Assembly (NCBI GenBank): GCA_916613615.1 | Contig: OU744720.1 | Span: 9,713,749 to 9,777,748, forward strand | Length of the DNA: 64,000 nt | Origin: Steromphala cineraria | Lineage: Eukaryota; Mollusca; Gastropoda; Trochida; Trochidae | Reading direction: 5' to 3' | Part shown: piece by piece, positions 1-11,707 of the stretch | Layout: every line of letters begins with the position of its first letter | Numbering within the stretch: the first letter of the stretch is position 1 | Program-made: the position numbers and the translations under genes | Notes under the pieces: model-generated | Told to the model about the DNA's origin: nothing | Database searches by the model: none | The model's input: only the letters and a program-made list of their open reading frames with translations

Positions 1-167
1 ATCTACTAAATCAATTTCCTTTGAAACCTGATCAATCGGAGAATTGACGTTTTCAACAAAGATTTTTGTGTGAATTTTTTGGTCACTAATATGTTACGTT
101 GTTAGCATGCTTTATCACAAAAATTAAACGATGGATATAATTTACATTTATATTTCATAGTTTGTGT

Positions 168-1213
168 GCCACCGAAAGATGTTGAATACAGGATATCATT
201 AGTCTTGATTGCCATATCCTATTTCTCATCAAAATGCGGTAGCGTACATTAACGAACATTAATGTCGACTCACAGAACGCGAAATCTTACAGCTGCGAAC
301 CTCAAGTTTGTTCACTTACTTGTGTTTTCTAGTGCAAATATTATGTAACTTGAAACGTCTTCTAGGCATCCTAGTATAGCAACATGATATTTGCACTAGA
401 TTACACTAGCAAGTGAACACACATTTATGGTATGCAACTGTGAAATACATTGTACGTACACATTTTTACTCATTTTCTTTTTTTACTATTGACGCCTTAT
501 CCTTCTTTTAATTGATAATAAAGCATATCAAAATGATATTGTTTACATTTATGTGCGTTTGTGTGCAAAGATTTTACTTTTTCAGCTATCTAGCATTGTG
601 TTTAAGCCTGTTAGATGTCTATGATGGGTTGTGAAGCAGACGAATTACATGCTTCAATGTATCGATACGAACAATCCTATAACCACTTCAATTATGGGAT
701 GAAGAGTATCATCACACATACCCACAACCAAAAGAAAACTTGTCTAGATTTTACACTATTGAATTTTGTTCAAATGATGTCGTCGTTGTCATAGAAACAA
801 CATCACAGTTATATTTCAGAATGGGCCTGAAAGTTTGGTTTTTCAAATAAGTGATCAAACAATAAGACGAAAGGACGGACGGGATGGCAGCAATGTACTC
901 ACGGTTATTTCGTAGCTGGTGTTTAATTAGCATTTCTGAAGTGAGTGTTCTTTAACCCATCGGTTTGAGAATGTCAATCATTTCAAACATTTCCATTGAA
1001 AGTATTCCCAAATAGATCTGTATTACATTGCCAAGGAATCATGGAGAGGGACGCAATAGATATGTGAGCAGCCTCAACAACGAGTTGTTGTCAGTTCTTG
1101 TCAACTAAATTGCCCTTGCGTTAGCCAGTTTCAAACATCAATATTTCTTTAAAAGTTAATAATAACATTGGGTTTTAATTGGATCGCCTCTGAATAATGC
1201 GGGATACTGATAC
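168..1213. repeat. Unit A-specific ~1.05-kb segment, unassigned
   Basis: Other units join directly across this point (22,490, 29,880 and 42,165 read gtttatgtaataataacaatag). Unit A has about 1,045 extra bases between the same flanks. No terminal inverted repeats or clear target duplication are visible. It could be an insertion in A or a deletion shared by the others. It contains a long hairpin at 309-419. No coding sequence is recognised. Confidence 0.6.
309..419. repeat. Imperfect inverted repeat / hairpin, 38-bp arms
   Basis: Arms 309-346 and 382-419 are reverse complements with five differences over 38 positions, one of which would be a G-U wobble in RNA. They are separated by 35 nt. The shared core is CTAGTGCAAATAT. 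The fold size would suit a microRNA-like precursor, but it could equally be a fossil foldback transposon end. Expression cannot be judged from sequence. Confidence 0.7.
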
Positions 1214-4200
1214 GATAAGAATAGTTTAAGGTCAAAAACATTCATTCATTTCCTAATGTTTACTTTACATTAACAATTCTATCATTATCTGTCATTATTG
1301 ACAGAAACATTGTGAGTCTTAATGGATATACATCGATCTAATTGCTGAATGCGAGCTGTCCATCGCTTTCATGTAGGACCATCAACAAGTGATTCATGTG
1401 TACATTCTGTACAAACAAGACAGGTTCTGTGGTAGTATTAAACTCCCGCAAATGATTACAAAATGCACTGTATAATTTGATAATTTGATTTAATCATCAC
1501 CGTAACAATCTTTTTCCCAAACTGAACTTTTGAAACCAATCAGGGTTTTGTTTCAGATAATGGGAGCAGTATGGTTATATAATGATTTATTGTAGAAAAA
1601 TGGTGTCCGGATTGCAAAATGCAAGAAGGTTTTTCAATTGTATCACAGCAGTCAAGTTTTAGGCAGTAAGACATAACACTTTAGGTCAAAGTATATTTAA
1701 GTTTCATATGGGACTTATGTGGTTTAATCTAGTTTCACAATCAACTAGTCAAATATCAACACGTTTGTTCATAACTGTGTATGTCTGTGTGAACCATACT
1801 AATTAATAGCAAGAAAGGTGGTTAATACCGTTTATTGAAATTTTACAGCAAACGTGAGATATCAAAAGTGTAACAAGAGATTTTATCTGAGCAAATACTT
1901 AAGGACCATTGTAGATGAACACAAACACGCACACACATAAACACACTCGCAACCCGTTTGTGAATACGTTCCCTGTAACATCGTCTCATATCTTTATTCC
2001 CTGTCTCAGACAATGGCTGTGACAATCACAGTGAGACATGATCTTAACACTCAATAGGATCTAATCTTGTGTTGAAGACTACACTATTTTGTCCATTAGT
2101 GACCCCCAGACAATATAATTTGCCCCACTCATACACATCGGCTTATATCTAATCTTGTCAAATCACTTGAAGCACTTGATAGCTATGTAGGGAGCATAAC
2201 AAGTCTACAGTTGACAATTGACCAGCAGCACAAGAAGTCTCTAACTGTATAGATAACAGGAACTTTTAGAGTATCCGACTGACTGGTTAATTTCTAAACT
2301 TATTTATTCACTCATTCAAAATTAAACACTTACACATAATATTACACGTGGGTGAATTGTTTGTTTTAAGCCTGATCGGAGTAAATGTTCATCAGGATCA
2401 ATTCAATTCACAGTTGAAAGCAGCATGCATTATGTCATGTGTCTGTCATGTATTGTCTTTGCTTTGAGCTAAGATTAACAAAACGTAAAGTTTTAACTAT
2501 TACTTGTTTGTTTAAACATTTCCATTGGGTGGACATTATTTATTATAACAGCTTCGGTTTACCATTCCAAATCATTTGTGTAACTACATCTGAATTAGGA
2601 TGAAAGATGTGGTCGAATTGTTATTGATAACCACACCTGGACGTGTATAATGCTATATGTGGTAGATTAATTTTGATATTGTCAGTCCGTATACATGTAT
2701 TGTATAGTGAAACTATGATAACTCTCTCACAGGGACCCAGTTGCATATGAAAAGCAACATACTACATTGGACGAAGAACATCAACACTCATATCGTCAAA
2801 CATGAGGAAGTTGTCCCTTTTTCAAGTCTTCAGTTTCTTAAAATGGAACCTTTCATGTTGAACAAAATGTAACTACTCACTTTAAGACAAAATATAATCT
2901 TCATTTTGTATTGTAAACATACAGAAATATAAGTACAGTAAAATTACATATGTACATGTACATATCTGGACAAAAGGTAAGCAATGTCATATTTTGTTTT
3001 GACAAATTTAGACTTATCGTTTCTTCATATCAAAAAGCTTTACAAGCATGTATATCGTTAAAAACTGTGTTGTTTGATCTTTTTCAGCTGTAGAAACTTT
3101 ATTCAGCATATAAAAACATAAGTTCCTTCATAGATAATATAACTTCGTTTTCTTTAGACTAGGAAACATCTGGGAACAAACGCGATTTCATCAATATATA
3201 TCTTTATATCTACTTTATCGTTGATAAAGTATGTGGTCTGTTGTATATGTTGATCTCAATACTACGTTTATGAAGAGGGACTTTTTAGTTTTCAATAATT
3301 AATTCAATCTAAGCAAAAGGAGCTTCAAAAGGAACCACAGACTGCATTTACTGTTTGGTCTCCAAGTTGTAAACCCATTTCATCACTGGAAAATAATCGT
3401 TAATGGATCATAAACAAAAATGGTAGCACAATTTTAAATATAATTCTCTCTTTTCTAGACAAGATATCAGAACAGCTGATTAACTGACACAACGTTTTGT
3501 TCCATAGACAAGTATCATCAATGCACACAAGAATTGAAGGATGTTAAGCTATTATGTTTTGGTACACGTGTTCGAGCAACAGTTTGAATTTGAATTTATT
3601 TTTTTTAGTTTTTTGTTACACTTCGCAGTGACAAATACATTCCACAATCGATTTTATGACAGAAACAAAATGTAACTTGTCTCGGATTTTTTTTTTTTAT
3701 CTATGACAATGTCAAAATTTTGAAATATTTCCAATTCTATTGAAACCTTTCTGATAAAAAATGACCACATACGTCCCCCTTGATCATGTATGGGGGTCTG
3801 CGATACAAAAATGTCAGAGCTCTTCTTACAACTTGTTTGTTCTGTTACAAACGTATATTTATCTTAATAAGGACAGCTGTTTTTTAAAGATTATATGATT
3901 TCTTCCACCTGTTATTCAGTACCATTAAAATTGTCTTTGTAATTCTGTAAGCTTATAAGCACTCTTTCCAAAAACCGAGCATTTATCGAAAATATTCTTT
4001 CTCCACAGAGTTAATTAAAGCAGTGGAACCCTAGAAATGGGGAAGACATGACTCCAATAGATATAGCTTCTATTGAGAGAGAATAAAACAAAATTTGATT
4101 TGATTCATTAACAAAATTTCAAAGAGGTAATAAATTAGTTGATTAATTTTGACTGAACAGTTGTATCATGGTGTTTGTATAGATAAGCTATGTGCAACAG

Positions 4201-4245
4201 TAGATAACATTTAGACTAGACGCCAAACACCGGACATCAAAAGTA
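1214..4245. other. Unit A body without recognisable genes
   Basis: This is homologous to 22,500-24,780, 29,890-32,020, 42,180-44,480 and parts of 58,100-59,900. It includes a short CA-rich tract near 1,920-1,945 (aacacgcacacacataaac), also found at 23,155 and 42,838. No gene, tRNA or recent transposon insertion is apparent. The last part, 3,620-4,245, aligns with 34,620-35,010 and 59,365-59,970. Confidence 0.6.
4005..4105 (+). repeat. Possible fossil retroelement 3' tail shared by units
   Basis: The sequence around aattaaagcagtggaaccc and the A-rich end gagagaataaaacaaaattt resembles the 3' end of an old LINE or SINE, with a polyadenylation-like AATAAA and a low-complexity tail. The same block is at 34,945-35,005 in unit B and 59,735-59,820 in unit D. 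It therefore predates the array and was copied with it. Assignment is by tail character only. Confidence 0.3.
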
Positions 4246-5147
4246 TTAAAGATGCTGTATCATAATTGCAAGCGGTTCAGGATGAAATTTAGCTATTGAG
4301 AAAAGAAATACATCACTTTGTAGAAAAATCTTTCGTCGAAATTTTGATAACATATTTAGATTGTTTAATCAACAATAACATACTTATTTCGACGCTCAAA
4401 GCACAGTACCCCTTGTAGAAATATGTAGAAAGGGCATAGCATTTAACGAACCCGATTTTGGTGACGTACTCATTATTACCTGTAGAATTTACACCGTGTC
4501 TAAACTACCGTAATTGCGTTCGATGTATATCAACTTTGACAGCAACGAATACCTAATTCGGGGAAAAAGAAAATGAAATCTAGTTGAGGGCGACAAAGAC
4601 GGTTTTCAAGCGTACATTTAGAAACCGGAAGTTGTGAAATGGCCACACTTGATTCGCCCTTGTGTCGACTGCCGTTTCGGTATTTTTGGTAAATTATCTT
4701 CTTTTTAATGAATTTTGGTCCGATTTTCTCAAGGTTGGTCGCTAAATTTTTCTAAAAATACAACGAACATTAAGGACATACCCTACGCATCAAAACGTTG
4801 TTACTGCGCAGAACCGTGCGCATCGCACATCGATACGATGAGAAATTTGCGACAATGCTGAAATTTACAAACTCGTATAAAAAGCATACTGATAACTATT
4901 ATTTATGTAAGTTGTAAGATAATTTAGATTTTGAAAGGTCCACTTTGTTTATTTAAGTCTGAAATAAAAAGATTACTTCACATTAACGACAAGAAACCGA
5001 TGTACGGCAGCGTTGAAAAACAAGCCATGCTGTCATCAGCTGATCGGTGTCAATCAGTCAAGCAGCCGGTAAAATGCGAAATCTGTCGCTTAAAGTTGCC
5101 AAAGTCGAAGCAAAAAAGAAGAAAATCTGAAAAGGATGAAAGACTTC

Positions 5148-5213
5148 AGCGAAGTTTTCTTCGTTTCATTGAAAAATCAAAGCGAAGTTTTCTTCGTTTC
5201 ATTGAAAAATCAA
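5148..5213 (+). repeat. Perfect 33-bp tandem duplication
   Basis: The 33 bases at 5,148-5,180 are repeated exactly at 5,181-5,213. The unit contains the palindrome-like cgaagttttcttcg. The duplication is in frame with a ~105-codon open frame and repeats the residues RSFLRFIEKSK. This does not show that the frame is expressed. Confidence 0.9.
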
Positions 5214-5390
5214 AAATATGCAACGAAATATTTTGCCAACCATCGTGAATGCAAAGGCAGCGCGACGACGACAGTCAGCTGACCATGTTGTTTTTCTTAC
5301 TGCGGTGCGGTAATCATAACAACTTGAAATAGGGAAATCCGCCCCTGTTACTGCATGTGCAGCCCGAAATTACCTCGATCAACAGTCAAC

Positions 5391-7300
5391 ACTTCTTATG
5401 TGGCAGCGATAATGGCAGCACAGCACTTTTCAGGTAGGCAACTTTCAAATTATAGGCCTATACTTGCTAAATAACTTTTGAGGTGAAAATAGACTAACAT
5501 TCAGCCATGAATATAAAAATAATTCAAACTTATTACTCATTTACGTTTATTTTGATAATTTAAACAAATGTGAGAAAGTTAGAGCCTCAGCCTCAGCTAG
5601 GGTATATATTGAGATTTCAGCTAAGATCTAGACTTGATTTTCAAGAATTTTAAAACATTTAAAAAAAACCTATAGTCTCAGTGTTAAACTACTAGTGAAG
5701 CCTGCAGCAAGTTGTGTATACTATCTTCAACAATAATTTCTAAAGAAAATGTTTTAATCTGACTCACTCAAAATAAATTTACTCAATTGTTTTAATTTTT
5801 CAACAAAAAAAAACAAAACAAATCTGAAAAGATGGAGATGAAATTGATGGTTAATATTAAATATTCTTCAGTAAAACTTATGTTTTTGTTGTTGTTGTTT
5901 TTCAGATTTGCAGTCAGAGGAAATGATGTTTAGGTGAATTATATCCTGATTCCTGAACATATATTTTGGAGATGTTGAGAGTTATTGTACAACTCAACAA
6001 GTGAATTTTTGGATTCAGAAGGGAATTACCTCTGTGGAAAGACAAAGACTTCATGTCTAAGCAGGTGAGATGCCAATCTAGTCTGTCAGCTAGACCCTAC
6101 TTGAAAATAAGATAAAGGATTGAGCATAAAAGCTTATGCAAGTCTATAAGAAGACTTGAGAGCTCAATTTTAGGTTGAAAATAAACACTCAGTCTCCTTT
6201 TTTTTCTCCAAAGTTAAGATTGATGCCAATGTCAGATTAATGCCAATTCAACTGTCTTATTTTCAGATTTGGGATAGCAAAATTTCTCATATTACAGTTT
6301 ATAGAAATAAATTATAAAATTGATGTGCATGGTGTGTTGTGATTATCTTCTATTTATCATTTTGATTTTTTTCTGATTTCATATTTTTTCAGTATGTTTC
6401 AATTTCATGTTTTAAAGTCAATATTAACTTGAAATGCAATCAAATTATGTTGGAAGGGTGACATGAAAATGATAGAATAATTTTATGCAGTTAATTATTA
6501 AACACATTATCCCCCACTGGATAACTGAGATAAAAGTTGATTTATTTTCAATATTACCAAAATTATCATGATATTTTATTGTATGTATAATTAATATCAA
6601 TGAACATTATCATCATTACAATATGTCTATCAATTACCCATTTAAAAAAACAACCTAGTACACCAAATTAACCCACAGTGTGAAAGAAACAAAATGTAAT
6701 TAGATCTGATCAAATGTTTATATCTAAGTTTTCAGGATTACAGATATAGTTATAAATAGGTTAAGACATTTTCAGTTTCTCCCAAGGAATATAAGTTCTG
6801 AATTTACAAATCACATGAAAAGATGTTTCTCTTGGATTGAAAGTGGCATTGCTTTATGATTCAGAACATGTTTTCTGTTTCTATTTCCTTTTATTTTGGA
6901 AAAGCAAATGTTTCAAAATCATATTTGTAACTGCAGTATCTCTTCTTATTACATACTGCCATAAGTGTATCAAACTAATATATTGTGTTAAAAATATTTT
7001 TAAAAAGAATAAAAAAAGATGTGATTGATATGTTTTTATCCTTTGTTTTTATTATTGCAGATTATGATGCAGCAGCAGTGGTGTGATTGTTCCTGCCCAT
7101 TGTGCACTTTCCTGGAACTTGAAACACATAATCTAACAGACTTTCCATCTGCAACATGGTCCATGATCTTTTTAATTGTGCCACAGTGCCAGCAGTTAAT
7201 TTGAATTGAATCCCTATCATGGCTACTTGGCTAAGACCTATAAGTAGTCTTATTTTAGAAATTTAAAGGAAAAATGTGAATAAAGTTAATGACAAGGATA
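5391..7300 (+). ncRNA. Candidate spliced transcript carried within the inner transposon
   Basis: Three consecutive segments have intron-like borders. Segment 1 ends ...cacttttcag before GTAGGC at 5,434. Segment 2 starts at 5,906 after a T-rich tract ending ttttcag, and ends at 6,064 before GTGAGA. Segment 3 starts at 7,061 after ttattattgcag. An AATAAA lies at 7,279-7,284. An ATG at 5,412 would give a peptide of only 17 residues that stops in segment 2, so if transcribed it is probably non-coding or a captured 5' part of a gene. The evidence is splice-site pattern only. T-rich tracts ending in AG are frequent in such A+T-rich DNA, so this is a weak prediction. Confidence 0.22.
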
Positions 7301-9436
7301 CATGTGAAAAGATTAAAGGTATGTGAAACATGCTGATATTCAGGAATAGATATGTATTATGGCATATGGCACTGAGTTCAATTATACAAGGCTACATAAA
7401 TATTAAAAGTTTTTGCTGAAATAAAATATATAATTGAAATAGACATCTTTGATTTATTTTGTTGGGAACTTGAGACCTACCGGTAAGCTAAGAAAAATAT
7501 AGAAACATATATCCATTGATTAAATAATATATTATATAAAGTTTACAACATGTCAAAGTATGCAACCTGTAGATTAAATTATCACATATATATATAGTCC
7601 ATTTTTATGAATATTTGCCTCATAAAAACTCTTTGGACGATAGTCTATTCGAAGGTAGAATTTTGTGTGTGACCTGATTGAACCACGATGTGGTTGACCA
7701 CCTACGTTTGATGTCAACTAGACTTGCTGCGGGATCCAATCTTATCAAGACAAAGATATGTTTTTATTCCAAGTTTCCAAACAAAAGTTTTCAGAAGATA
7801 ATAACATTTTATTAGCGAATGAAACTGACATCCACCGTAATTTTTGCAAAGTTGATCTAAACATGAGAGTAACGAAAATGTAGTCAAGGACGAAATACAG
7901 TCTAAGCGGAAGTTTACATGTGTCGTCGATCGTCCGTATGCAGATTTGTCTGCAGTGCTCATGAAATAATGCTTCTTTGGTAGATTTGGATAGTGAAAAT
8001 TACTTGAATATAACGGGTAATTCATAGATTTGTGAAGAACACGGAAAGGCATGCATGCTCATTGCAGTGGGTGATGTTTAATGCAAATTGCAATCCATGA
8101 TGCGAATGTTCACACTTGATTCGTTGCTCATTGACTTCAAATGTCGCATGATACCCCGGATGCTTTGTTGTTCTTTTTAGTCTTTTTTATAAATTTGTGG
8201 AAAATTAAAGAGATTAAGAGGTTAACTTGTGTGTCTTTTAGATTAAAATATATAATTTTGAACGATATTGCACAAGCCGTCAACAAACTGTTGCTTGTAA
8301 AGGAAAGCCGACGGCATTCTAGACTCGCTCCGGCTGTAGTAGGCAATTTTTCACTCCCTATATTCATTTTCAACAGGAAAAAGTTCGCGATTTTTCGACG
8401 GTGACCCCCATTTTTTTCTTCAAATTTAAGTTTCTTATATTGTCAAGTTCATATATTGAGAATTTAAAAAAATTCTAAATTTTGAAAAGTTATTTATTAA
8501 GCAAATCTATTCATTTTTTGGGGTGAAAAATATGATTTCGTGTGACAAAAAAACGAAAAAATTTATTAAAATGATTTTTTTATCAAACATTTTTGTTTTT
8601 AACATGAACAACTGTATTATTTCTCACTTTAAGCATTAATATTTTTTGATATTTCATGCTTACACAAAAATTGTGGTCAAATACAAAATTTGATATTTTT
8701 TGGCTTTTTTCACAAAAATGTCATTTCATAAATCGATTTTACTCAAAAACGAGCACGGTGACCCCCTTTTTTTATTTGATTTTTGAAATCAGCACATTCA
8801 GTTGAACAAACATGCTTATTTTCAGAAAAATCTAAATATTTTTATTTCTGGGTAGGGTATGTCCTTAAAAATACTTTTAAAAATATTGCAAGTATGATAC
8901 AGCATCTTTAATCAATTTAGCCTTTAGGCATTTTCCAAACTTATAGCAAACATTTACTTTCTGATCTTGTTTAATTTTGTAGAAATGTATCACAAAACGA
9001 CTAAAAATACACATTAGCAGAATTCTTTTCTTCATTTAATATTTGGACATTCTTGTTTTAGTTATAAGCTGATATTTTTTGGGGAATAACTTTGTTACTT
9101 GCAATAAACATTGTCACGTTGATATCATATTTTTAGTATATTGACTACCAGTCTGTCTACCGTCTATACAACAGATAATCAAGTCTGTTCATAATTATAT
9201 TTTTGACGTGTTGACCAGTCAGCAATTTCGAAGAAAAATCCATAAATGCGTAAGAAATATCTGCCATTTAGATAAACAAATGTAAGAACATATTTTCATA
9301 ATATCACAATGTCTTCAACAATATAGATGTTTTGTGTGAAATTTTCGAAAGTACACAAATTGTTTGTTCTCTCACATACACAAGTTGAACATGAATGTAA
9401 CTCTTTGAACATTTGAGAAACTCGTTGTTTATTCAA

Positions 9437-9794
9437 TTGGGCAGTAGCACATATTATGGGGAAATATAAGGTGATGTCACGAAAATGAAAATCAATGGTT
9501 CCAATTGAAAATTAATGTATTTAAACTAAATGGAGCAGTATTAATCCAAATGCATAATGTAAAGTTTAGCCATGTGATTTCTTTTTCTTACACAAAATAA
9601 ATTAAAGGTGTTCACATAAAATGACCGCCAATGGATTTTATTGGAATCTTCATTCTTTCTCCTCTGACTATGGATGATTGGCTTGTGTAATGAGATTTTT
9701 GGCAATGTCAAAATAATACATTTAGCATTAACTTACAATAATTATCAGTGAAAAATGACAATTATAACTTTATCAAAAACGTGCTACTGCACCT
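9437..9794 (-). mobile_element. MITE, AGGGGCAGTAGCACG family, site 1 in unit A
   Basis: About 355 bp with left end gggcagtagcac and right end cgtgctactgcacct followed by TTAA at 9,795-9,798. The interior carries gactatggatgattggcttgtg, the reverse complement of the interior of the site 2 and site 3 copies, so this copy is in the opposite orientation. The same insertion is present in C (45,066-45,418) and D (60,549-60,895). It therefore predates array formation or was copied with it. No open frame; non-autonomous. Confidence 0.75.
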
Positions 9795-10979
9795 TTAAAA
9801 TACAAACGATGCCATTGTCCAAAGCCATATATATATATCTTCCAGAAAGATTTGTTTGGCAATATTTTAATTTGAAATGAAGTTGAGAGTTAAAAAATAC
9901 TGTGCTTTTTATAACCACATTTTGCAAAGTTTTCAACTTCTTCAAAGTAATGACATGAGATATACGTTCGATGATGAATGTAAATAGACTCTGTCTCTAA
10001 AATAAGTTTGCAAATAACTTGGATATGTGAAACATATTTGACAAATCCTTTAACATCAATAAAATCGTCAGAAATATTTTCATCTCAAGTTAAGTCACCA
10101 AGGCGGTACTTACTGATTAAATGGAAATGTCAAACTTCCAGCAACTATTCGAATTTGCTTTAACAAAATTAAGAAACAGAAACCATTGCATACATATTTG
10201 GAGGGAAAAACTCATAAATGTGTTATCACATTGTTTTTCTTATTACGGAAAGGTTAGAGAGAGAGCAATTTTCTTATGGCATCGTATCGTTTTTGCCATT
10301 AAGACAGATCAAATGGAACATGTTATATTTGGGATTTCACTATTGACTAGCTTAATACTGACTGAACAAAAATTATATTAAATGTTAGTATCCACCTTAG
10401 AAATTATTCAGATTATATACAAATTATCAATCATTGATATTATTTTACATCATTTAACATGTAGTTTCTGATCTCTAGATTGTGTAGGATTACAAAGTGT
10501 TCATGATTTATTGAGTGCTTTCATTTGCTTAATATCAATGTCATTTGCATTGCACCTAGTACAGAGAAAAAACATCATGGTTCAGCTACCGGGGGATTTA
10601 TTTCCCAACAAGATTTCCACTGACTGCTAGGCCTTTTTACTTATAAAATGTATGAAATTCCGGCAAAAATATCAACCAAAATGTCAATTATCAATTGCTG
10701 TGAATCTGAATCGTTGAATCAGATAATTAAATTTATTTGAAATGTCAGGGTTGATGCAATCTTCTTGAAAGTGATATACTGAAAGCAAAAAAGGAAATTA
10801 AGAAATCTGGAAAACGACACGACTCAATGAGGTTTTAAAGCGCTTTACATTCAAAACATGCTTAATCGAAACAAAACACAAATCTTTCTTTAAGATGTTA
10901 ACGCATCTTTTGCACTTGACACAACTGTGTATTAGCCTGAGATAACTGTGATAAATGGTTTACATCCCTGTCTATTTAA

Positions 10980-11327
10980 AGGGGCAGAAGCACAGTTTCT
11001 GAAAATTTTATAGTTTTAATTTTTTATTGATAATTTCTTTTAAGTTTATCATTTTGATAGTTTCAAAAATCTCATTACACACACCAATCATCTATAGTCA
11101 TGGAACAAATCGTAAATATTCACATAAAGGTTATTTGTGATCATTTTTTGTGAAAACACCTTCAATTCCTCTTTTTGTAAAAAAAATAAAAAAATCTAAA
11201 AAAAAAGGAACACTTTATATTTGATTTATTACTGCTTCAGTTAGTTCAAATACATTGTATTTCAATTGAAACCAGTTATTTCAATTTTCCTGACATCCCC
11301 TTGTATATCCCTTAAAAACGCGCCCCT
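10980..11327 (+). mobile_element. MITE, AGGGGCAGTAGCACG family, site 2 in unit A
   Basis: 348 bp flanked by perfect TTAA on both sides (10,976-10,979 and 11,328-11,331). The left end reads aggggcagaagcac and the right end aaaaacgcgcccct. The interior includes cattacacacaccaatcatc, shared with the site 3 copies. Orthologous copies are at 46,091-46,410 (unit C) and 62,082-62,449 (unit D). Non-autonomous; a TTAA target suggests mobilisation by a piggyBac- or Kolobok-type transposase elsewhere in the genome. Confidence 0.78.
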
Positions 11328-11686
11328 TTAAAGTCAGCAATAATGTGTTTGTAGGTGTTAAGAAACATCCATCTTAAGGATGATTTTAAACATTAACAGC
11401 ATTTCTACATTTCTCACATGTAAACTATTTCTTAACTATTCAATGATCTCAATGACAAAATGAAAAACATACACCTAAATATTTGATAATTGTCTTTATG
11501 ATAAGGAATAAAGATTGTTCAATGTATATTGGGAATATAATCCAAATATTACTGCTATTTATCAGTGGATGGAAACACTAACGTGTACACATACAACAAT
11601 TACCACACCGTTCAAGGCACTATGCGATGGTAATATTGGATTTTAGTCAGTGAAAATGTATTCCTCAAAAATAACGACAAAGTCAC

Positions 11687-11707
11687 CACCCCCACCCCCC
11701 TCCCCCC
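11687..11707 (-). other. C-rich tract, G-quadruplex-capable on the minus strand
   Basis: Runs of C2, C5, C6 and C6 are separated by single bases. It stands out sharply from A+T-rich surroundings and is found only in unit A. In unit C, a deletion begins right at this place (46,772). Confidence 0.6.

Larger units (their letters stand above)
4774..8864. mobile_element. Second TTAA-flanked DNA transposon nested inside the first, 4.1 kb
   Basis: The perfect 13-bp terminal inverted repeat GGACATACCCTAC starts at 4,774, and its complement ends at 8,864. Each end is flanked by TTAA (4,770-4,773 and 8,865-8,868). The element lies within the arm structure of the 4,250-8,907 element, so it inserted later. 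It has no transposase-length open frame. The longest frame inside is about 105 codons (4,931-5,248, no ATG start) and no transposase motif was recognised. Direct repeats of gtgaccccc followed by a T tract occur at 8,400 and 8,757 near the right end. TTAA targets with ends starting in purines fit Kolobok-type elements better than classical piggyBac, but this is inference. Confidence 0.8.
4250..8907. mobile_element. TTAA-flanked DNA transposon (outer), ~563 bp plus a nested insertion
   Basis: Terminal inverted repeats begin AGATGCTGTATCATA at 4,250 and end with its complement at 8,907. About 23 bp match with one or two differences. Both ends abut TTAA (4,246-4,249 and 8,908-8,911). Unit D at about 59,970 preserves the empty site, reading aaaagtattaatcaattt, so the insertion is directly documented. 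Removing the nested 4,091-bp element and its TTAA leaves about 563 bp, which is MITE-sized with no transposase frame. TTAA targets are typical of piggyBac and Kolobok elements. The TTAA palindrome also allows a TA target (Tc1/mariner) with a slightly longer inverted repeat. The superfamily is therefore open. Confidence 0.85.

Noticed and set aside
1843..2025. 60-codon minus-strand frame recurring at 23,077 and 42,760
   Set aside because: It lies over a CA-rich tract, is deleted in B2 and mostly lost in D. Copies differ freely at the protein level and no domain is recognised.
4931..5248. 105-codon Lys-rich frame in the inner transposon, considered as a transposase fragment
   Set aside because: It has no ATG start. 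CEICRLKLPKSKQKR is only weakly zinc-finger-like and no catalytic motif follows. Not enough to name a product.
8137..8404. Overlapping plus and minus frames of 78-87 codons near the right end of the inner transposon
   Set aside because: They mirror each other in the same low-complexity, T-rich sequence. Neither shows a known motif.
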